Shown here: in pieces, positions 44,990 through 55,147 of the stretch
Layout: each line of letters opens with the position of its first letter
Numbering within the stretch: position 1 is the first letter of the stretch
Assembly: GCF_016917755.1 (NCBI RefSeq)
Contig: NZ_CP070326.1
Span: 2,480,001 to 2,544,000 of the forward strand
Source: Streptomyces noursei
GTDB taxonomy: Bacteria; Actinomycetota; Actinomycetes; Streptomycetales; Streptomycetaceae
Direction of reading: 5' to 3'
DNA length: 64,000 nucleotides
Notes under the pieces: model-generated
What the model was told of the DNA's origin: nothing
What the model saw: the letters and a program-made list of their open reading frames with translations, nothing else
Database searches by the model: none
Program-made: the position numbers and the translations under genes

Positions 44990-45013
44990 CACTATATGCA
45001 CTTATATGCCTAC
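44990..45013. promoter_or_regulatory. AT-rich direct repeat upstream of the PstS-like gene
   Basis: TATATGC occurs at 44993-44999 and again at 45003-45009, ten bases apart. On the minus strand this reads GCATATAAGTGCATATA. It stands out in GC-rich DNA and resembles ARG-box half sites or an overlapping -10 region. Confidence 0.45.
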
Positions 45014-45039
45014 GGATGGTGATTGCCGCAGTAGGGCGG

Positions 45040-45594
45040 TCACGGCGCCCCGCGGTCGTCCTTCTGCGCCAGCCGCAGCAGGTGGTCCGCGAGCGCCTGC
45101 CCGCCCGACGGGTCGCGGCTGATCAGCATCAGGGTGTCGTCGCCCGCGATGGTGCCGAGGATGTCGTGGAGTTCCGCCTGGTCGATGGCGGAGGCCAGGA
45201 ACTGGGCGGCGCCCGGCGGGGTGCGCAGGACAACGAGGTTGGCGGACGCCTCGGCGGAGATGAGGAGTTCGCCGGAGAGGCGGCGCATCCGCTCCTCCTT
45301 GGCGGACTCCCCCAGCGGCGCCCGCGGCTTGCGGTCGCCGCCCTCGCTCGGTACCGCGTAGATCAGCTCCCCGCCGGTGTTGCGGATCTTGACCGCACCC
45401 AGTTCGTCCAGGTCGCGGGAGAGCGTCGCCTGGGTGACGGAGAGCCCGTCGTCGGCGAGCAGTTTGGCGAGCTGGCTCTGGGAGCGGACCGGTTGCCGGT
45501 TGAGGATGTCCACGATCCGGCGGTGGCGGGCGGTGCGGGTCTGCGGTACGGCCGGGCCGCTGGTGTGCGACTCGTTGCCCTGCGGCTCGGTCAT
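45040..45594 (-). CDS. argR: Arginine repressor
   Basis: A 184-residue hexameric-type ArgR. The N-terminal winged helix ([20 protein letters not shown] then [19 protein letters not shown]) binds ARG boxes; the C-terminal core ([15 protein letters not shown]) binds arginine through the conserved GTIAGDDT. It represses arg operons when arginine is abundant. It is the last gene of argC-J-B-D-R, starting seven bases after argD ends, so the repressor is made from the operon it controls. A 20-residue polar N-terminal tail precedes the fold. Confidence 0.96.
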   Translation of the reverse strand: MTEPQGNESHTSGPAVPQTRTARHRRIVDILNRQPVRSQSQLAKLLADDGLSVTQATLSRDLDELGAVKIRNTGGELIYAVPSEGGDRKPRAPLGESAKEERMRRLSGELLISAEASANLVVLRTPPGAAQFLASAIDQAELHDILGTIAGDDTLMLISRDPSGGQALADHLLRLAQKDDRGAP

Positions 45595-45601
45595 CGTTGC
45601 G

Positions 45602-46870
45602 TCAGTCTCCGGATCCTCGTACCCCGTTGGCCGATTCCTCGGCCTTCTTGAGGACGCCGGGGAGCTTCTGGAGGAAGGTCTCCACCTGCTCGTCGGAGAC
45701 GATCAGCGGCGGGGCGAGCCGGATGACGTCCGGCGCGACCGCGTTGACCAGAAGGCCCGCGTCCTGGGCCGCCTGCTGCGCGTGTGACGCGAGGGGCCCG
45801 GTCAAGACGATACCGAGGAGCAGCCCGGCGCCGCGGACCTGGCCGACCAACGGGTGCTCCAGGGCGGCGATGCCGGCGCGCAGGCGCGCACCGACCCGCT
45901 GGACGTGGTCGAGGAGGCCGTCCGCCTCGATGGTGTCCAGGACGGCGAGGGCGCCGGCGCAGACGATCGGGTTGCCGCTGAACGTCGAGCCGTGCGAGCC
46001 GGGGGTGAGCAGGTCGGCGGCCGGGCCGAAGGCGAGGGTGGCGCCGATGGGGAGGCCGCCGCCGAGGCCCTTGGCGAGGGTGATGACGTCGGCCTCGACG
46101 CCCTGGGCCGTGGACGCCAGCCAGTGGCCGGTGCGGCCGATGCCGGTCTGGATCTCGTCGAGGACCAGCAGGGTGCCGGTGGCGGCGGTGATCTCGCGGG
46201 CGGCCCGGAGGTAGCCGGGCGGCGGGACGACCACGCCGTTCTCGCCCTGGATCGGCTCCAGGACGACCATGGCGGTGTCGGTGGTGACGGCGGCCCGCAG
46301 GGCGTCCACGTCGCCGTACGGGACGTGGTCGACGTCGCCGGGCAGCGGGCGGAACGGGTCCTGCTTGGCGGGCTGGCCGGTGAGGGCCAGGGCGCCCATG
46401 GTGCGGCCGTGGAAGCCGCCGGTGGTGCTGACCATGTGGGTGCGGCCGGTCAGCCGGCCGATCTTGAAGGCGGCCTCGTTCGCCTCGGCACCGGAGTTGG
46501 AGAAGTAGACCCGGCCGGGCCGGCCGGTGAGCGCGAGCAGGCGCTCGGCCAGGGCCACGGTGGGCTCGGCGACGAAGAGGTTCGACACGTGGCCGAGGGT
46601 GGCGACCTGGTCGGAGACCGCGCGGACCACCGCGGGGTGGGCGTGGCCGAGCGCGTTGACCGCGATCCCGCCGAGGAAGTCGAGGTAGGCACTGCCGTCG
46701 GCGTCCCAGACGGTGACGCCCTCGCCGCGGACGAGCGGGACGCGGGGGGTGCCGAAGTTGTCCATCATGGCGCCCTGCCAGCGCCCGGTGAGCCCCTCGT
46801 TGGTGACCGGTCCTCCGCCGGTCACCGTGCCCCGGGTGGCCGGGGTGTCCGCCGCCGTGCCGTTGCTCAT
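45602..46870 (-). CDS. argD: Acetylornithine transaminase
   Basis: A 422-residue fold-type I PLP enzyme that makes N-acetylornithine from the semialdehyde. Motifs are [49 protein letters not shown] and the PLP lysine in [15 protein letters not shown]. About 25 residues at the N-terminus ([19 protein letters not shown]) extend beyond the usual start, so a later start (for example near [14 protein letters not shown]) is possible. The ATG at 46870 overlaps the argB stop (ATGA). Confidence 0.95.
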   Translation of the reverse strand: MSNGTAADTPATRGTVTGGGPVTNEGLTGRWQGAMMDNFGTPRVPLVRGEGVTVWDADGSAYLDFLGGIAVNALGHAHPAVVRAVSDQVATLGHVSNLFVAEPTVALAERLLALTGRPGRVYFSNSGAEANEAAFKIGRLTGRTHMVSTTGGFHGRTMGALALTGQPAKQDPFRPLPGDVDHVPYGDVDALRAAVTTDTAMVVLEPIQGENGVVVPPPGYLRAAREITAATGTLLVLDEIQTGIGRTGHWLASTAQGVEADVITLAKGLGGGLPIGATLAFGPAADLLTPGSHGSTFSGNPIVCAGALAVLDTIEADGLLDHVQRVGARLRAGIAALEHPLVGQVRGAGLLLGIVLTGPLASHAQQAAQDAGLLVNAVAPDVIRLAPPLIVSDEQVETFLQKLPGVLKKAEESANGVRGSGD

Positions 46871-47826
46871 GCCGTCCCCTCCGCAGTGTGGTGTGTGGTG
46901 CTGCCGTGCGGGCCGGTGGCCGTCGCCGGATCGGGGTCCGGGACCACCATCGTGCCGATGCCCTCGTCGGTGAAGATCTCCAGCAGGATCGAGTGCTGGA
47001 CCCGCCCGTCGATGACCCGGGCGTTGCGCACGCCGTGGCGCACGGCGTGCAGGCAGCCCTGCATCTTCGGGACCATGCCGCTGGCCAGGTCGGGCAGCAG
47101 CTTCTCCAGCTGGCTCGCGGTGAGCCGGGAGATCACCTCGTCGCTGTGCGGCCAGTCCTCGTAGAGGCCCTCGACGTCGGTGAGCACCATCAGGGTCTCC
47201 GCGCCGAGCGCCGCCGCCAGGGCGGCTGCGGCGGTGTCGGCGTTGACGTTGAAGACGCCGGCGCCGTCGCCGTCGTCGCTGCTGCGGGCGACGGACGAGA
47301 TCACCGGGATCCGGCCGTCGTCCAGCAGCGCCCGCACCGCGCCGGGGTCGATGGCGGTGATCTCGCCGACCCGGCCGATGTCGACCCGCTCGCCGTCGAC
47401 GTCCGCGTAGTGCTTGGTGGCGGACATCAGCCGGGCGTCCTCGCCGGTCATGCCGACGGCGAGCGGGCCGTGCTCGTTGAGCAGGCCGACCAGCTCGCGC
47501 TGGACCTGGCCGGCCAGCACCATCCGGACGACGTTCATCGCCTCGGGCGAGGTGACCCGCAGCCCGGCCTTGAACTCCGACTGCAGGCCGAGGAGTTCGA
47601 GCTGGGCGCTGATCTGCGGGCCGCCGCCGTGGACGACGACCGGGCGCAGTCCGGCGTGCCGCAGGAAGACCACGTCCTGGGCGAAGGCGCGCTTGAGCTC
47701 GTCGTCGACCATGGCGTTGCCGCCGAACTTGATCACCACGGTCTTGCCGTGGTGCCGGGTCAGCCAGGGCAGCGCCTCGACGAGCGTGCGGGCCTTGGGG
47801 AGCGCGGTGTGCTTACGGGTGGTCAT
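46867..47826 (-). CDS. argB: Acetylglutamate kinase
   Basis: A 319-residue amino-acid kinase that phosphorylates N-acetylglutamate, usually the arginine-inhibited step. The glycine loop is [13 protein letters not shown], followed by [35 protein letters not shown] and [11 protein letters not shown]. The N-terminal helix ([17 protein letters not shown]) is the type found in arginine-sensitive hexameric enzymes. It is coupled to argD by an ATGA overlap. Start: ATG at 47826. A polar C-terminal tail of about 20 residues is extra. Confidence 0.96.
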   Translation of the reverse strand: MTTRKHTALPKARTLVEALPWLTRHHGKTVVIKFGGNAMVDDELKRAFAQDVVFLRHAGLRPVVVHGGGPQISAQLELLGLQSEFKAGLRVTSPEAMNVVRMVLAGQVQRELVGLLNEHGPLAVGMTGEDARLMSATKHYADVDGERVDIGRVGEITAIDPGAVRALLDDGRIPVISSVARSSDDGDGAGVFNVNADTAAAALAAALGAETLMVLTDVEGLYEDWPHSDEVISRLTASQLEKLLPDLASGMVPKMQGCLHAVRHGVRNARVIDGRVQHSILLEIFTDEGIGTMVVPDPDPATATGPHGSTTHHTAEGTA

Positions 47827-47890
47827 GCGGCGGCCTCGTTCCGCTCCGTGGGGTGTCCGTCCGGTACGCGCCGGTGCGCGGCGGGGCCGG

Positions 47891-49045
47891 TCATGAGGAG
47901 TACGCGCTGTTCTCGTGGACGTAGTCGGCGGTGAGGTCGTTGGCCCAGATGACCGCGGACTCCGTGCCGGCGGCGAGGTCGGCGGTGATCCGCACCTCGC
48001 GGTAGCGCATGTCCACCAGTTCCCGGTCCTCGCCCACCGAACCGTTCTTGCAGACCCAGACGTCGTTGATCGCGACGTTGAGCCGGTCCGGGTCGAAGGC
48101 GGCGGCGGTGGTGCCGATCGCGGAGAGCACCCGGCCCCAGTTGGGGTCCTCGCCGTGGATGGCGCACTTGAGCAGGTTGTTCCGGGCGATGGAGCGGCCG
48201 ACCTCGACCGCGTCGTCCTCGTCGGCGGCGTTGATCACCTCGATGCGGATGTCCTTGCTGGCACCCTCCGCGTCGCCGATCAGCTGCCGGGCCAGGTCGT
48301 CGCAGACCTCCCGGACCGCCTCGGCGAAGGCGTCCTGGTCCGGCACGACACCGGAGGCGCCGGAGGCCAGCAGCAGCACCGTGTCGTTGGTGGACATGCA
48401 GCCGTCGGAGTCGACCCGGTCGAAGGTGGCGCGGGTGGCGGCGCGCAGCGCGGCGTCCAGCTGCTCGGCCGGCACGTCGGCGTCGGTGGTCAGCACGGCG
48501 AGCATGGTGGCCAGGCCGGGGGCGAGCATGCCGGCGCCCTTGGCCATGCCGCCGACCGTCCAGCCGTCCTTGGTGACCTGCGCGGTCTTGTGGACGCTGT
48601 CGGTGGTCTTGATGGCGATCGCGGCCTTCTCGCCGCCGTGGCCGGTGAGTTCGGCCGCGGCCTTCTCGACGCCGGGCAGCAGCTTGTCCATGGGCAATCG
48701 CACGCCGATCAGGCCGGTGGAGGCCACCGCGACCTCGGCGGCGCTGTGCCCGTCCAGCACCTCGGCGACCCTCTCCGCGGTCGCGTGGGTGTCCTGGAAG
48801 CCGAGCGGGCCCGTACAGGCGTTGGCGCCACCGGAGTTGAGGATCACCGCGGAGACCCGGCCGCCCTTGAGGACCTGCTCGGACCACCGCACCGGCGCCG
48901 CCTTGACGCGGTTCGAGGTGAACACGCCGGCGGCGGCCAGGCGCGGCCCGCTGTTGACCACCAGGGCGAGATCGGGGTTGCCGTTCTCCTTGATCCCGGC
49001 GGCGATGCCCGCCGCGAGGAATCCCTGCGCTGCCGTCACACTCAC
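47891..49045 (-). CDS. argJ: Bifunctional ornithine acetyltransferase / N-acetylglutamate synthase
   Basis: A 384-residue ArgJ that recycles the acetyl group from acetylornithine to glutamate. The self-cleavage site lies in [21 protein letters not shown], with the catalytic Thr after GLA. Other blocks are [29 protein letters not shown] and [20 protein letters not shown]. With ArgJ present, a separate argA is not needed for the cycle. ATG at 49045 fits; it follows argC by about 145 bases that hold a hairpin repeat. Confidence 0.97.
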   Translation of the reverse strand: MSVTAAQGFLAAGIAAGIKENGNPDLALVVNSGPRLAAAGVFTSNRVKAAPVRWSEQVLKGGRVSAVILNSGGANACTGPLGFQDTHATAERVAEVLDGHSAAEVAVASTGLIGVRLPMDKLLPGVEKAAAELTGHGGEKAAIAIKTTDSVHKTAQVTKDGWTVGGMAKGAGMLAPGLATMLAVLTTDADVPAEQLDAALRAATRATFDRVDSDGCMSTNDTVLLLASGASGVVPDQDAFAEAVREVCDDLARQLIGDAEGASKDIRIEVINAADEDDAVEVGRSIARNNLLKCAIHGEDPNWGRVLSAIGTTAAAFDPDRLNVAINDVWVCKNGSVGEDRELVDMRYREVRITADLAAGTESAVIWANDLTADYVHENSAYSS

Positions 49046-49118
49046 TGCTTCTCCTCGTTCGCCCCGCCGCCGCAGCGGCTCGTGTCCTTCTCGCCCGCGC
49101 AGCGCAGCGGCGCGGCAT

Positions 49119-49155
49119 CCTCCCCCAGTGCCTCAAGGGCCTGGGAGGTGCCCCC
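49119..49155. repeat. Short hairpin repeat between argC and argJ
   Basis: CCTCCCCCAG (49119-49128) and CTGGGAGGTG (49141-49150) form a stem around TGCCTCAAGGGC. This resembles a hairpin sequence that I have seen scattered in Streptomyces genomes. It may affect argC-argJ mRNA stability. Confidence 0.4.
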
Positions 49156-49190
49156 GGTCGTCCGCCGGCCGGTGGCCGCGCGTGCGACCC

Positions 49191-50270
<1,080 letters not shown>

Positions 50271-50278
<8 letters not shown>

Positions 50279-51761
50279 TGCCGGGCGGGCGGCCCGGGCG
50301 GGGCGCGCCGAACCACCGGGCCAGGGCGGCGCGCAGGCCCTCCGCCCCGCCGTCCCGGCCGGCCCAGCAGACGTGCCCGTCAGGGCGGACCAGCAGTGCC
50401 TCGCCGGCGCCCGCCGCGGGCCCGACATCGGCGCGGTCGACCCGGTCCGCCCAGCCGTCCGCCGCGGCGGCGGCCGTCGAGGCGGCGCCGGCCAGCAGGA
50501 CGCCGCGGCCGGACGGCAGCCGGACGCCGGGCAGCCGCGCCCCCAGCAGCGGGTGGTCCGGCGCGTCGGGCATCGGGTAGCGGATGTCCGTGCCGGCGAT
50601 CACGGCGGCGATGCGGTGGTTGGCCTCCGGCACGGTGAGCAGGTCGGCGAACATCTCGCGGACCACCACGGCATCCGGGTCGGGGAGCGTCAGCACCATC
50701 TGTGCGCGGGTGTTGGCGAGCACCCGGGCGCCGACCGGGTGCCGCTCGGCGTCGTAGGTGGCCAGCAGGCCGTCCGGGGCCCGGCCGCGGATCACCGCGG
50801 CCAGCTTCCAGCCCAGGTTGAACGCGTCCTGCATGCCGAGGTTGAGGCCCTGCCCGCCGGCGGGGGCGTGGATGTGGGCCGCGTCGCCGGCCAGCAGCAC
50901 CCGGCCGTCGGCGTACCGCTCGGCCTGCCGGGCTGCGTCGGTGAAGCGGGACGCCCAGCGGACGGCGCGCAGTTCGCGCGGCGGGCCGGGGCAGCGGGCC
51001 AGCGCCGTGCGCACCTCGTCCTCGGTGACCGGGGCGTCGCGGTCCACGCCCTGCTGATCGGGGCCGCCGAGGATCAGCCGGTGCACCCCGTCGCCGAGCG
51101 GGAGCAGGAAGGCGACGCCCGCGGGGTCCGGGGTGAGGTCGGGCAGGCGCCATGCCTCGCCGGGGCCGGCGGATCCGGCCTCCGCCGCGGCGGGCGCGAC
51201 GAGTTCGACGTCGGCGACGACCATGCCGATCCGGCCGTCCCACCCCGGGAAGGGCACGCCCAGGGCGCGGCGCACCGTGCTGCGCCCGCCGTCCGCGCCC
51301 ACCAGGTACCCGGCCCGGACGGTGCGCTCCGCACCGTCGGGCCCGCGGAGGGTGGTGGTGACACCGCCCTCGTCCTGCCGGAACGACGTCAACTCCCGTC
51401 CCCGCAGCACCGGGACGCCGTACCCGGCGAGATGGTCCTCCAGGAACTCCTCGACCCGGGCCTGCGGGATGCCGACCTGGTGCGGGAACGGCGTGTCCAG
51501 CGCGTCGTAGTGGAGCGGAAGTCCGGCGAAGTGGCCGGCGGGGAGCAGCGTCAGCGACCGGTCCAGGACCGGCTCCAGCCAGCCTCGGCAGTCCAGCACC
51601 TCGGCGGTGCGCGGCTGGAGGTTGAGTGCCTTGGACCGACCGGTCCGGAAGGGCAGCCGTTCCACGACGGCCGCCCGCACTCCGGCCAGGCCCAGCTCGT
51701 TGGCGAGCAGCAGGCCGGTCGGGCCCGCCCCCGCGATCAGCACCTCGTAGTCGGTGTCCAC
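50271..51761 (-). CDS. FAD-dependent aromatic hydroxylase (PheA/TfdB type)
   Basis: A 496-residue class A flavoprotein monooxygenase. FAD motifs are LIAGAGPTGLLLANELGLAG (GxGxxG), YLVGADGGRSTVRRALG (DG motif) and AGDAAHIHAPAGGQGLNLG (GD motif). The C-terminal third has the thioredoxin-like fold seen in phenol hydroxylases and rifampicin monooxygenases (LLVRPDGHVCWAG). Length and layout would suit either polyketide tailoring or drug inactivation; rifampicin-type activity is possible but not shown. It is the last gene of a tetR-VC0807-monooxygenase operon, with a seven-base gap. Start: ATG at 51761. Confidence 0.92.
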
Positions 51762-51768
51762 GGCTCCC

Positions 51769-52479
51769 CTACAGCTTCATGCCGTGCCGGGTGAGGTACC
51801 AGTTGTGCCAGGCGAACAGCCCGCCGAGCATCACCAGCCACAGCACGGTGCTGGTGAGCGGGAAGTCGTCCACCGGGATCGTGTACGCCAGCACCACCCG
51901 CAGCACCGCGTCGAGCAGGAAGACCGCGCCCCACACCGCCGTGACCAGCCGCAGGTGATGGCGGAACGTCGGCTCGGTGTCCCACCGCGCCTCCCACTCG
52001 ACCAGTCCGGCCTCGCCGACCTTGGCGATGACGATGCCGCGCGAGGCGGTCATGATGAACGGGCGCCGGGTGAGCAGCGTGCCGAGCACCCAGAGGCCGA
52101 TCGCCGCGGTCAGCCAGCTGTCCCGGATCATCACCACCCGGGGGCTGCCGGAGATCAGGGTCAGCACCGTGCCGATCACCACCAGGCTCAGCGTGAACAC
52201 CGCCATCGCCTCCACCCGGCGCTGCCGCACGATGCCGTAGGCGATCCACGGCAGCAGCAGCGCGCCGCCGACGGCCATCGCGAGCCACTGGTCGAGGCCG
52301 GCCGCGCGCAGTCCGTAGTAGGAGCCGAGCGGGAGGGCCAGCTCGAAGAGGAGCTGCGCGGCGAGCCGGCGGCGCAGCGCCTTCGTGCGGCGCCGGGCGG
52401 CCGCCGCGAGGGCCCCGTCCGCTTCGGTCCGTGGTGCCCGGTGCGTGGCCATGGTGTGTGCCCCCGTGTCCGCGGTCAT
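51769..52479 (-). CDS. VC0807-like membrane protein
   Basis: A 236-residue integral membrane protein of the VC0807 type. A basic N-terminus (AAARRRTKALRRRLAAQL) precedes six hydrophobic helices, for example WLAMAVGGALLLPWIAYGIV, MAVFTLSLVVIGTVLTLISG, SWLTAAIGLWVLGTLLTRRP and TSTVLWLVMLGGLFAWHNWY. The family has no known function but often accompanies regulators. The ATG at 52479 overlaps the tetR stop by four bases (ATGA). Together with the flavin monooxygenase behind it, it suggests a response to a membrane-active or aromatic compound; this is inference. Confidence 0.85.
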   Translation of the reverse strand: MTADTGAHTMATHRAPRTEADGALAAAARRRTKALRRRLAAQLLFELALPLGSYYGLRAAGLDQWLAMAVGGALLLPWIAYGIVRQRRVEAMAVFTLSLVVIGTVLTLISGSPRVVMIRDSWLTAAIGLWVLGTLLTRRPFIMTASRGIVIAKVGEAGLVEWEARWDTEPTFRHHLRLVTAVWGAVFLLDAVLRVVLAYTIPVDDFPLTSTVLWLVMLGGLFAWHNWYLTRHGMKL

Positions 52480-53123
52480 GACGCCCTCCTGGTGGCGCGG
52501 TCGAACAGGTCCGCCAACTCCCGGCCGGCGGCCCGTACATCGAGATCGGGATCGTGGGTGGCGCGGCGCACCACGTCGTCGATGGCGGCGCGGATCGCGC
52601 GCATCATCACCCACGGGTCGAAGTCGCAGAACTCGCCGGCGCGCTGCGCCTTGCGGAGCTGCTCCACCTGGACGGCGAGGTTCGCCTCCGTCGTGCCGAG
52701 GAAGGCGACCATGCCGGGGTCCTCGCCGCGGAGGTTGCCGAGGATCTCGACGATCGCCGCGAGGTGGTTGGGGTACTCGGCGAACAGGTCGAGGTTGCCC
52801 TCGATGGAGGCGCGCAGGCGGGCCGCGTAGCTCTCGTGGGCCTCGATGCGGGGGCGGATGAAGCCGTCCGCGAGCCGCATCACCTCGGTGACGACCTCAC
52901 GCATCAGGTCGTCCCGGCCGTCGAAGTGGTAGGAGATCATCCCCGTGCTGCTCAGCCCGGCGCGCTCCGCGATCTTCGCGAACGAGGCCCGGTGATAGCC
53001 GACCTCGGCGATGACGTCGATCGCCGCGGCGACGATCTGGGCCCGGCGGCCCGACTCGGTGAACGAGGGCTGGCCGGTCTTGCGCGTCGCCTTTTGCTTG
53101 GCCGTGCTGTTCTTTGCTTGCAT
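52476..53123 (-). CDS. TetR-family regulator
   Basis: A 215-residue regulator. The N-terminal helix-turn-helix is IDVIAEVGYHRASFAKIAERAGLSSTGMISYHFDGRDDLM split around residues 35-70 (core ASFAKIAERAGLSSTGMISY), and an all-helical ligand domain follows. I place the start at the ATG at 53123 (MQAKNSTAK) because the longer frame to 53159 would translate through an operator palindrome. It heads a three-gene operon. Four TTGCTC/GAGCAA-type sites upstream suggest strong autoregulation. Confidence 0.9.
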   Translation of the reverse strand: MQAKNSTAKQKATRKTGQPSFTESGRRAQIVAAAIDVIAEVGYHRASFAKIAERAGLSSTGMISYHFDGRDDLMREVVTEVMRLADGFIRPRIEAHESYAARLRASIEGNLDLFAEYPNHLAAIVEILGNLRGEDPGMVAFLGTTEANLAVQVEQLRKAQRAGEFCDFDPWVMMRAIRAAIDDVVRRATHDPDLDVRAAGRELADLFDRATRRAS

Positions 53124-53204
53124 GAGCAAGACGGTAGCCGGGTTTGCTCGCCCGAGCAAGACGTTTTGCTCACCCGCGCAAGAGAGATGTGCTCACCGGG
53201 GCAA
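53117..53204. promoter_or_regulatory. Array of four operator-like inverted repeats
   Basis: Sites: CTTGCATGAGCAAG (53117-53130), TTGCTCGCCCGAGCAA (53144-53159, perfect 7-base arms), TTGCTCACCCGCGCAA (53166-53181) and GTGCTCACCGGGGCAA (53189-53204, degenerate). Centres are 28, 22 and 23 bases apart, so the last three sit on one face of the helix. The first overlaps the tetR start codon. Confidence 0.75.
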
Positions 53205-53285
53205 GAGGGGCGGAGGGCGGCCCCGGACACGGGAAGGGGCCCGGGCATCACGCCGCGCCGGGGCCCGGGCCGGGGGCCGGCCGGC

Positions 53286-54860
53286 TCATCTCCCGTACAC
53301 CCGGCCGGTGTTCGGTTCCGGCGCCGGGCGGTGCTGCGCCGCCGGGCCCGCGGCGAAGGCACGCAGCAGGTTCTCGGTGGTGCGGGTGACGAAGGCGCCG
53401 GTGCGGCGGTCCATGCCGTGGTCGCGGCCGTCGTCCCGGGTGCCCGCCATGAGGGCCTCGACCCAGCGCATGGTGCCGGTGGCGAAGACGCCGGCACCCC
53501 CGGGGACGGTGTAGTAGGCGGAGTCGGCGTGGCTGGCGCGGCCCTGGCAGACCAGCGGGGAATGCGCGACGATCTCCAGGTCGGCGGGGGTGGGGGCCTC
53601 GGGCGTGACCCGGTCGTACTCCACGCCGACCAGGTGCGGGAAGGCGTCGCCGGTCCTGACGCCGGTCCCCTCGAAGAGCCAGTGGCCGGCGCCGTGCACC
53701 ACGTAGGGCGCGTCCGTCGGGTAGCCCTCGTAGAACACGCCGGTCAGGGCCGACTCCGGGTCGGCGGCGGGCGGTGCGCGGAAGTCGTGGGTGGGCGGGT
53801 CGCCGTGGTCGGCGAACCCCGGGTCGTCGCGGTAGGCGGTCTTGTAGCAGGTCACGGTGCGCAGCGGGCCGTCCTCGCCGGCGTCCAGACGGACCCGGCG
53901 GAAGCAGGCGTTGGCGCCCAGGAAGGCGATGTTGGTGCCGCTGTCGCGGGCCCGGGTGACGTGCGCGCGCTGCTGCGGCGTCCAGTATTCGTCGTGGCCG
54001 AGGGAGAGCACGGCGGTGGCGCCGCGCAGCGCGGACGGGTCGCGGTGGACGTCCACCGAGGTGGTGTAGGCCAGCGGCAGGCCCAGGCGTTCGGCCAGCA
54101 CCACCAGGGCGCGCTCGTAGACCAGGAACTTCTCGGCGCCGGTGGCGTCGTAGGGGCGGTCGAAGGTGACCGCCAGCGAGCGGGTGGCGTAGGCGCCGTC
54201 CCGGCCCCGGTAGAGGCTGTGGCCGCCCCAGGCGTTGTACGCCTGCCAGGTCGTCACCGCGTGCATCAGGGCGGTGCGGCCCGCGGCGCCGGCCGAGCGG
54301 ACGATCAGCGGGACGTACCGCTGGTGGCCGTGGTCGGTGTCGAGGCGGAGCAGATAGGCGCCGGGCGGCCAGCCGTCGGTGCGGACGGCCGTGCTGCGCG
54401 GCCAGCCGGCCACCACCGTGCGGGTCGCGGCCAGCAGCCGCGGGTCCGGGCCGCGCCGCCCGGCGAGCCGCGCCGAGCGCCACACCAGCCGCGCCTGGGC
54501 GCCGCCGTACCAGCCGACCCGGTAGGCGCAGATGCGGAAGCCGGGCGCGGTGGTGGAGACGTGCAGGCCGAACTCCTCGCCGGGCAGCACGCTCACCCGG
54601 TCCGCATAGCCCTCGATCGCGTCCGGCGGGCCGGTGGCGCGCAGCCGCCAGTCCGGGCTGCCGGGGCGGGTGCGCTCGGCGGTGAGCGGGTCCGCGGGCC
54701 GGTGGCCGCGGGTGCCGGCCGGGGAGTCGCAGCCGGCCAGGCCGGTGGCCAGGGCCGCGATGCGGGTGGCGGCGCCGAGGAAGTGCCGGCGGTCCAGGCC
54801 GGCGGGCGGCCGGTCCGCGGCGCGGCGCTCCCCCGCGTCGCGTGCGGCGCCGTCCGCCAT
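53286..54860 (-). CDS. Tat-exported N,N-dimethylformamidase beta-subunit-like protein
   Basis: A 524-residue protein. The twin-arginine signal and lipobox are DRRHFLGAATRIAALATGLA and LAGC, so it should be a surface lipoprotein. The remainder fits the N,N-dimethylformamidase beta-subunit family: VSTTAPGFRICAYRVGWYGG (beta-sandwich part), TWQAYNAWGGHSLY, VLSLGHDEYWTPQQRAHV and NIAFLGANACFRRVRL. The DEYW block is the likely metal or active-site region. True substrates of such actinobacterial proteins are mostly unknown. The ATG at 54860 is the clear start. It is divergent to the methyltransferase gene. Confidence 0.85.
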   Translation of the reverse strand: MADGAARDAGERRAADRPPAGLDRRHFLGAATRIAALATGLAGCDSPAGTRGHRPADPLTAERTRPGSPDWRLRATGPPDAIEGYADRVSVLPGEEFGLHVSTTAPGFRICAYRVGWYGGAQARLVWRSARLAGRRGPDPRLLAATRTVVAGWPRSTAVRTDGWPPGAYLLRLDTDHGHQRYVPLIVRSAGAAGRTALMHAVTTWQAYNAWGGHSLYRGRDGAYATRSLAVTFDRPYDATGAEKFLVYERALVVLAERLGLPLAYTTSVDVHRDPSALRGATAVLSLGHDEYWTPQQRAHVTRARDSGTNIAFLGANACFRRVRLDAGEDGPLRTVTCYKTAYRDDPGFADHGDPPTHDFRAPPAADPESALTGVFYEGYPTDAPYVVHGAGHWLFEGTGVRTGDAFPHLVGVEYDRVTPEAPTPADLEIVAHSPLVCQGRASHADSAYYTVPGGAGVFATGTMRWVEALMAGTRDDGRDHGMDRRTGAFVTRTTENLLRAFAAGPAAQHRPAPEPNTGRVYGR

Positions 54861-55147
54861 CGGGTCGCTCCCGTCCGTGCGTTCCTGGTGCCTGGTCCGT
54901 CCGGGACGATCCGTCCCAGGACGATCCTGCGCCCGGCGGCGCGGCCGGACGACCGCAGCGGGCCCGAACGCGGGTATCGGGGGCCCGCCCGGAGGCACAC
55001 GGGGCCCGGCCGCCCCGCGGGGACGGCCGGGCAGGGGCCACCGCTCCCCCGTCGGCTCAGGCGCCGCGCGTATACGGGGAACCGCGTATGGCGCGACGGC
55101 GGTCGGAGCTGGTGCAGTGGAAGCAGCAAGGCGAGGAGGTGACGGCC
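54861..55147. promoter_or_regulatory. Divergent promoter region with a small palindrome
   Basis: 287 bases between two divergent starts. GGGACG-ATC-CGTCCC (54903-54917) is a perfect inverted repeat, followed by a second GGACGATCC (54918-54926). It may bind a regulator of the exported gene. The rest is GC-rich without clear signals. Confidence 0.35.

Noticed and set aside
44855..45039. PHO box for the PstS-like gene
   Set aside because: No direct repeats of the GTTCACC type are present; only the TATATGC repeat stands out.
53124..53159. Longer tetR start at 53159
   Set aside because: Translating this part would run through a perfect operator palindrome, and the residues MLGRANPATVLL are not conserved-looking.
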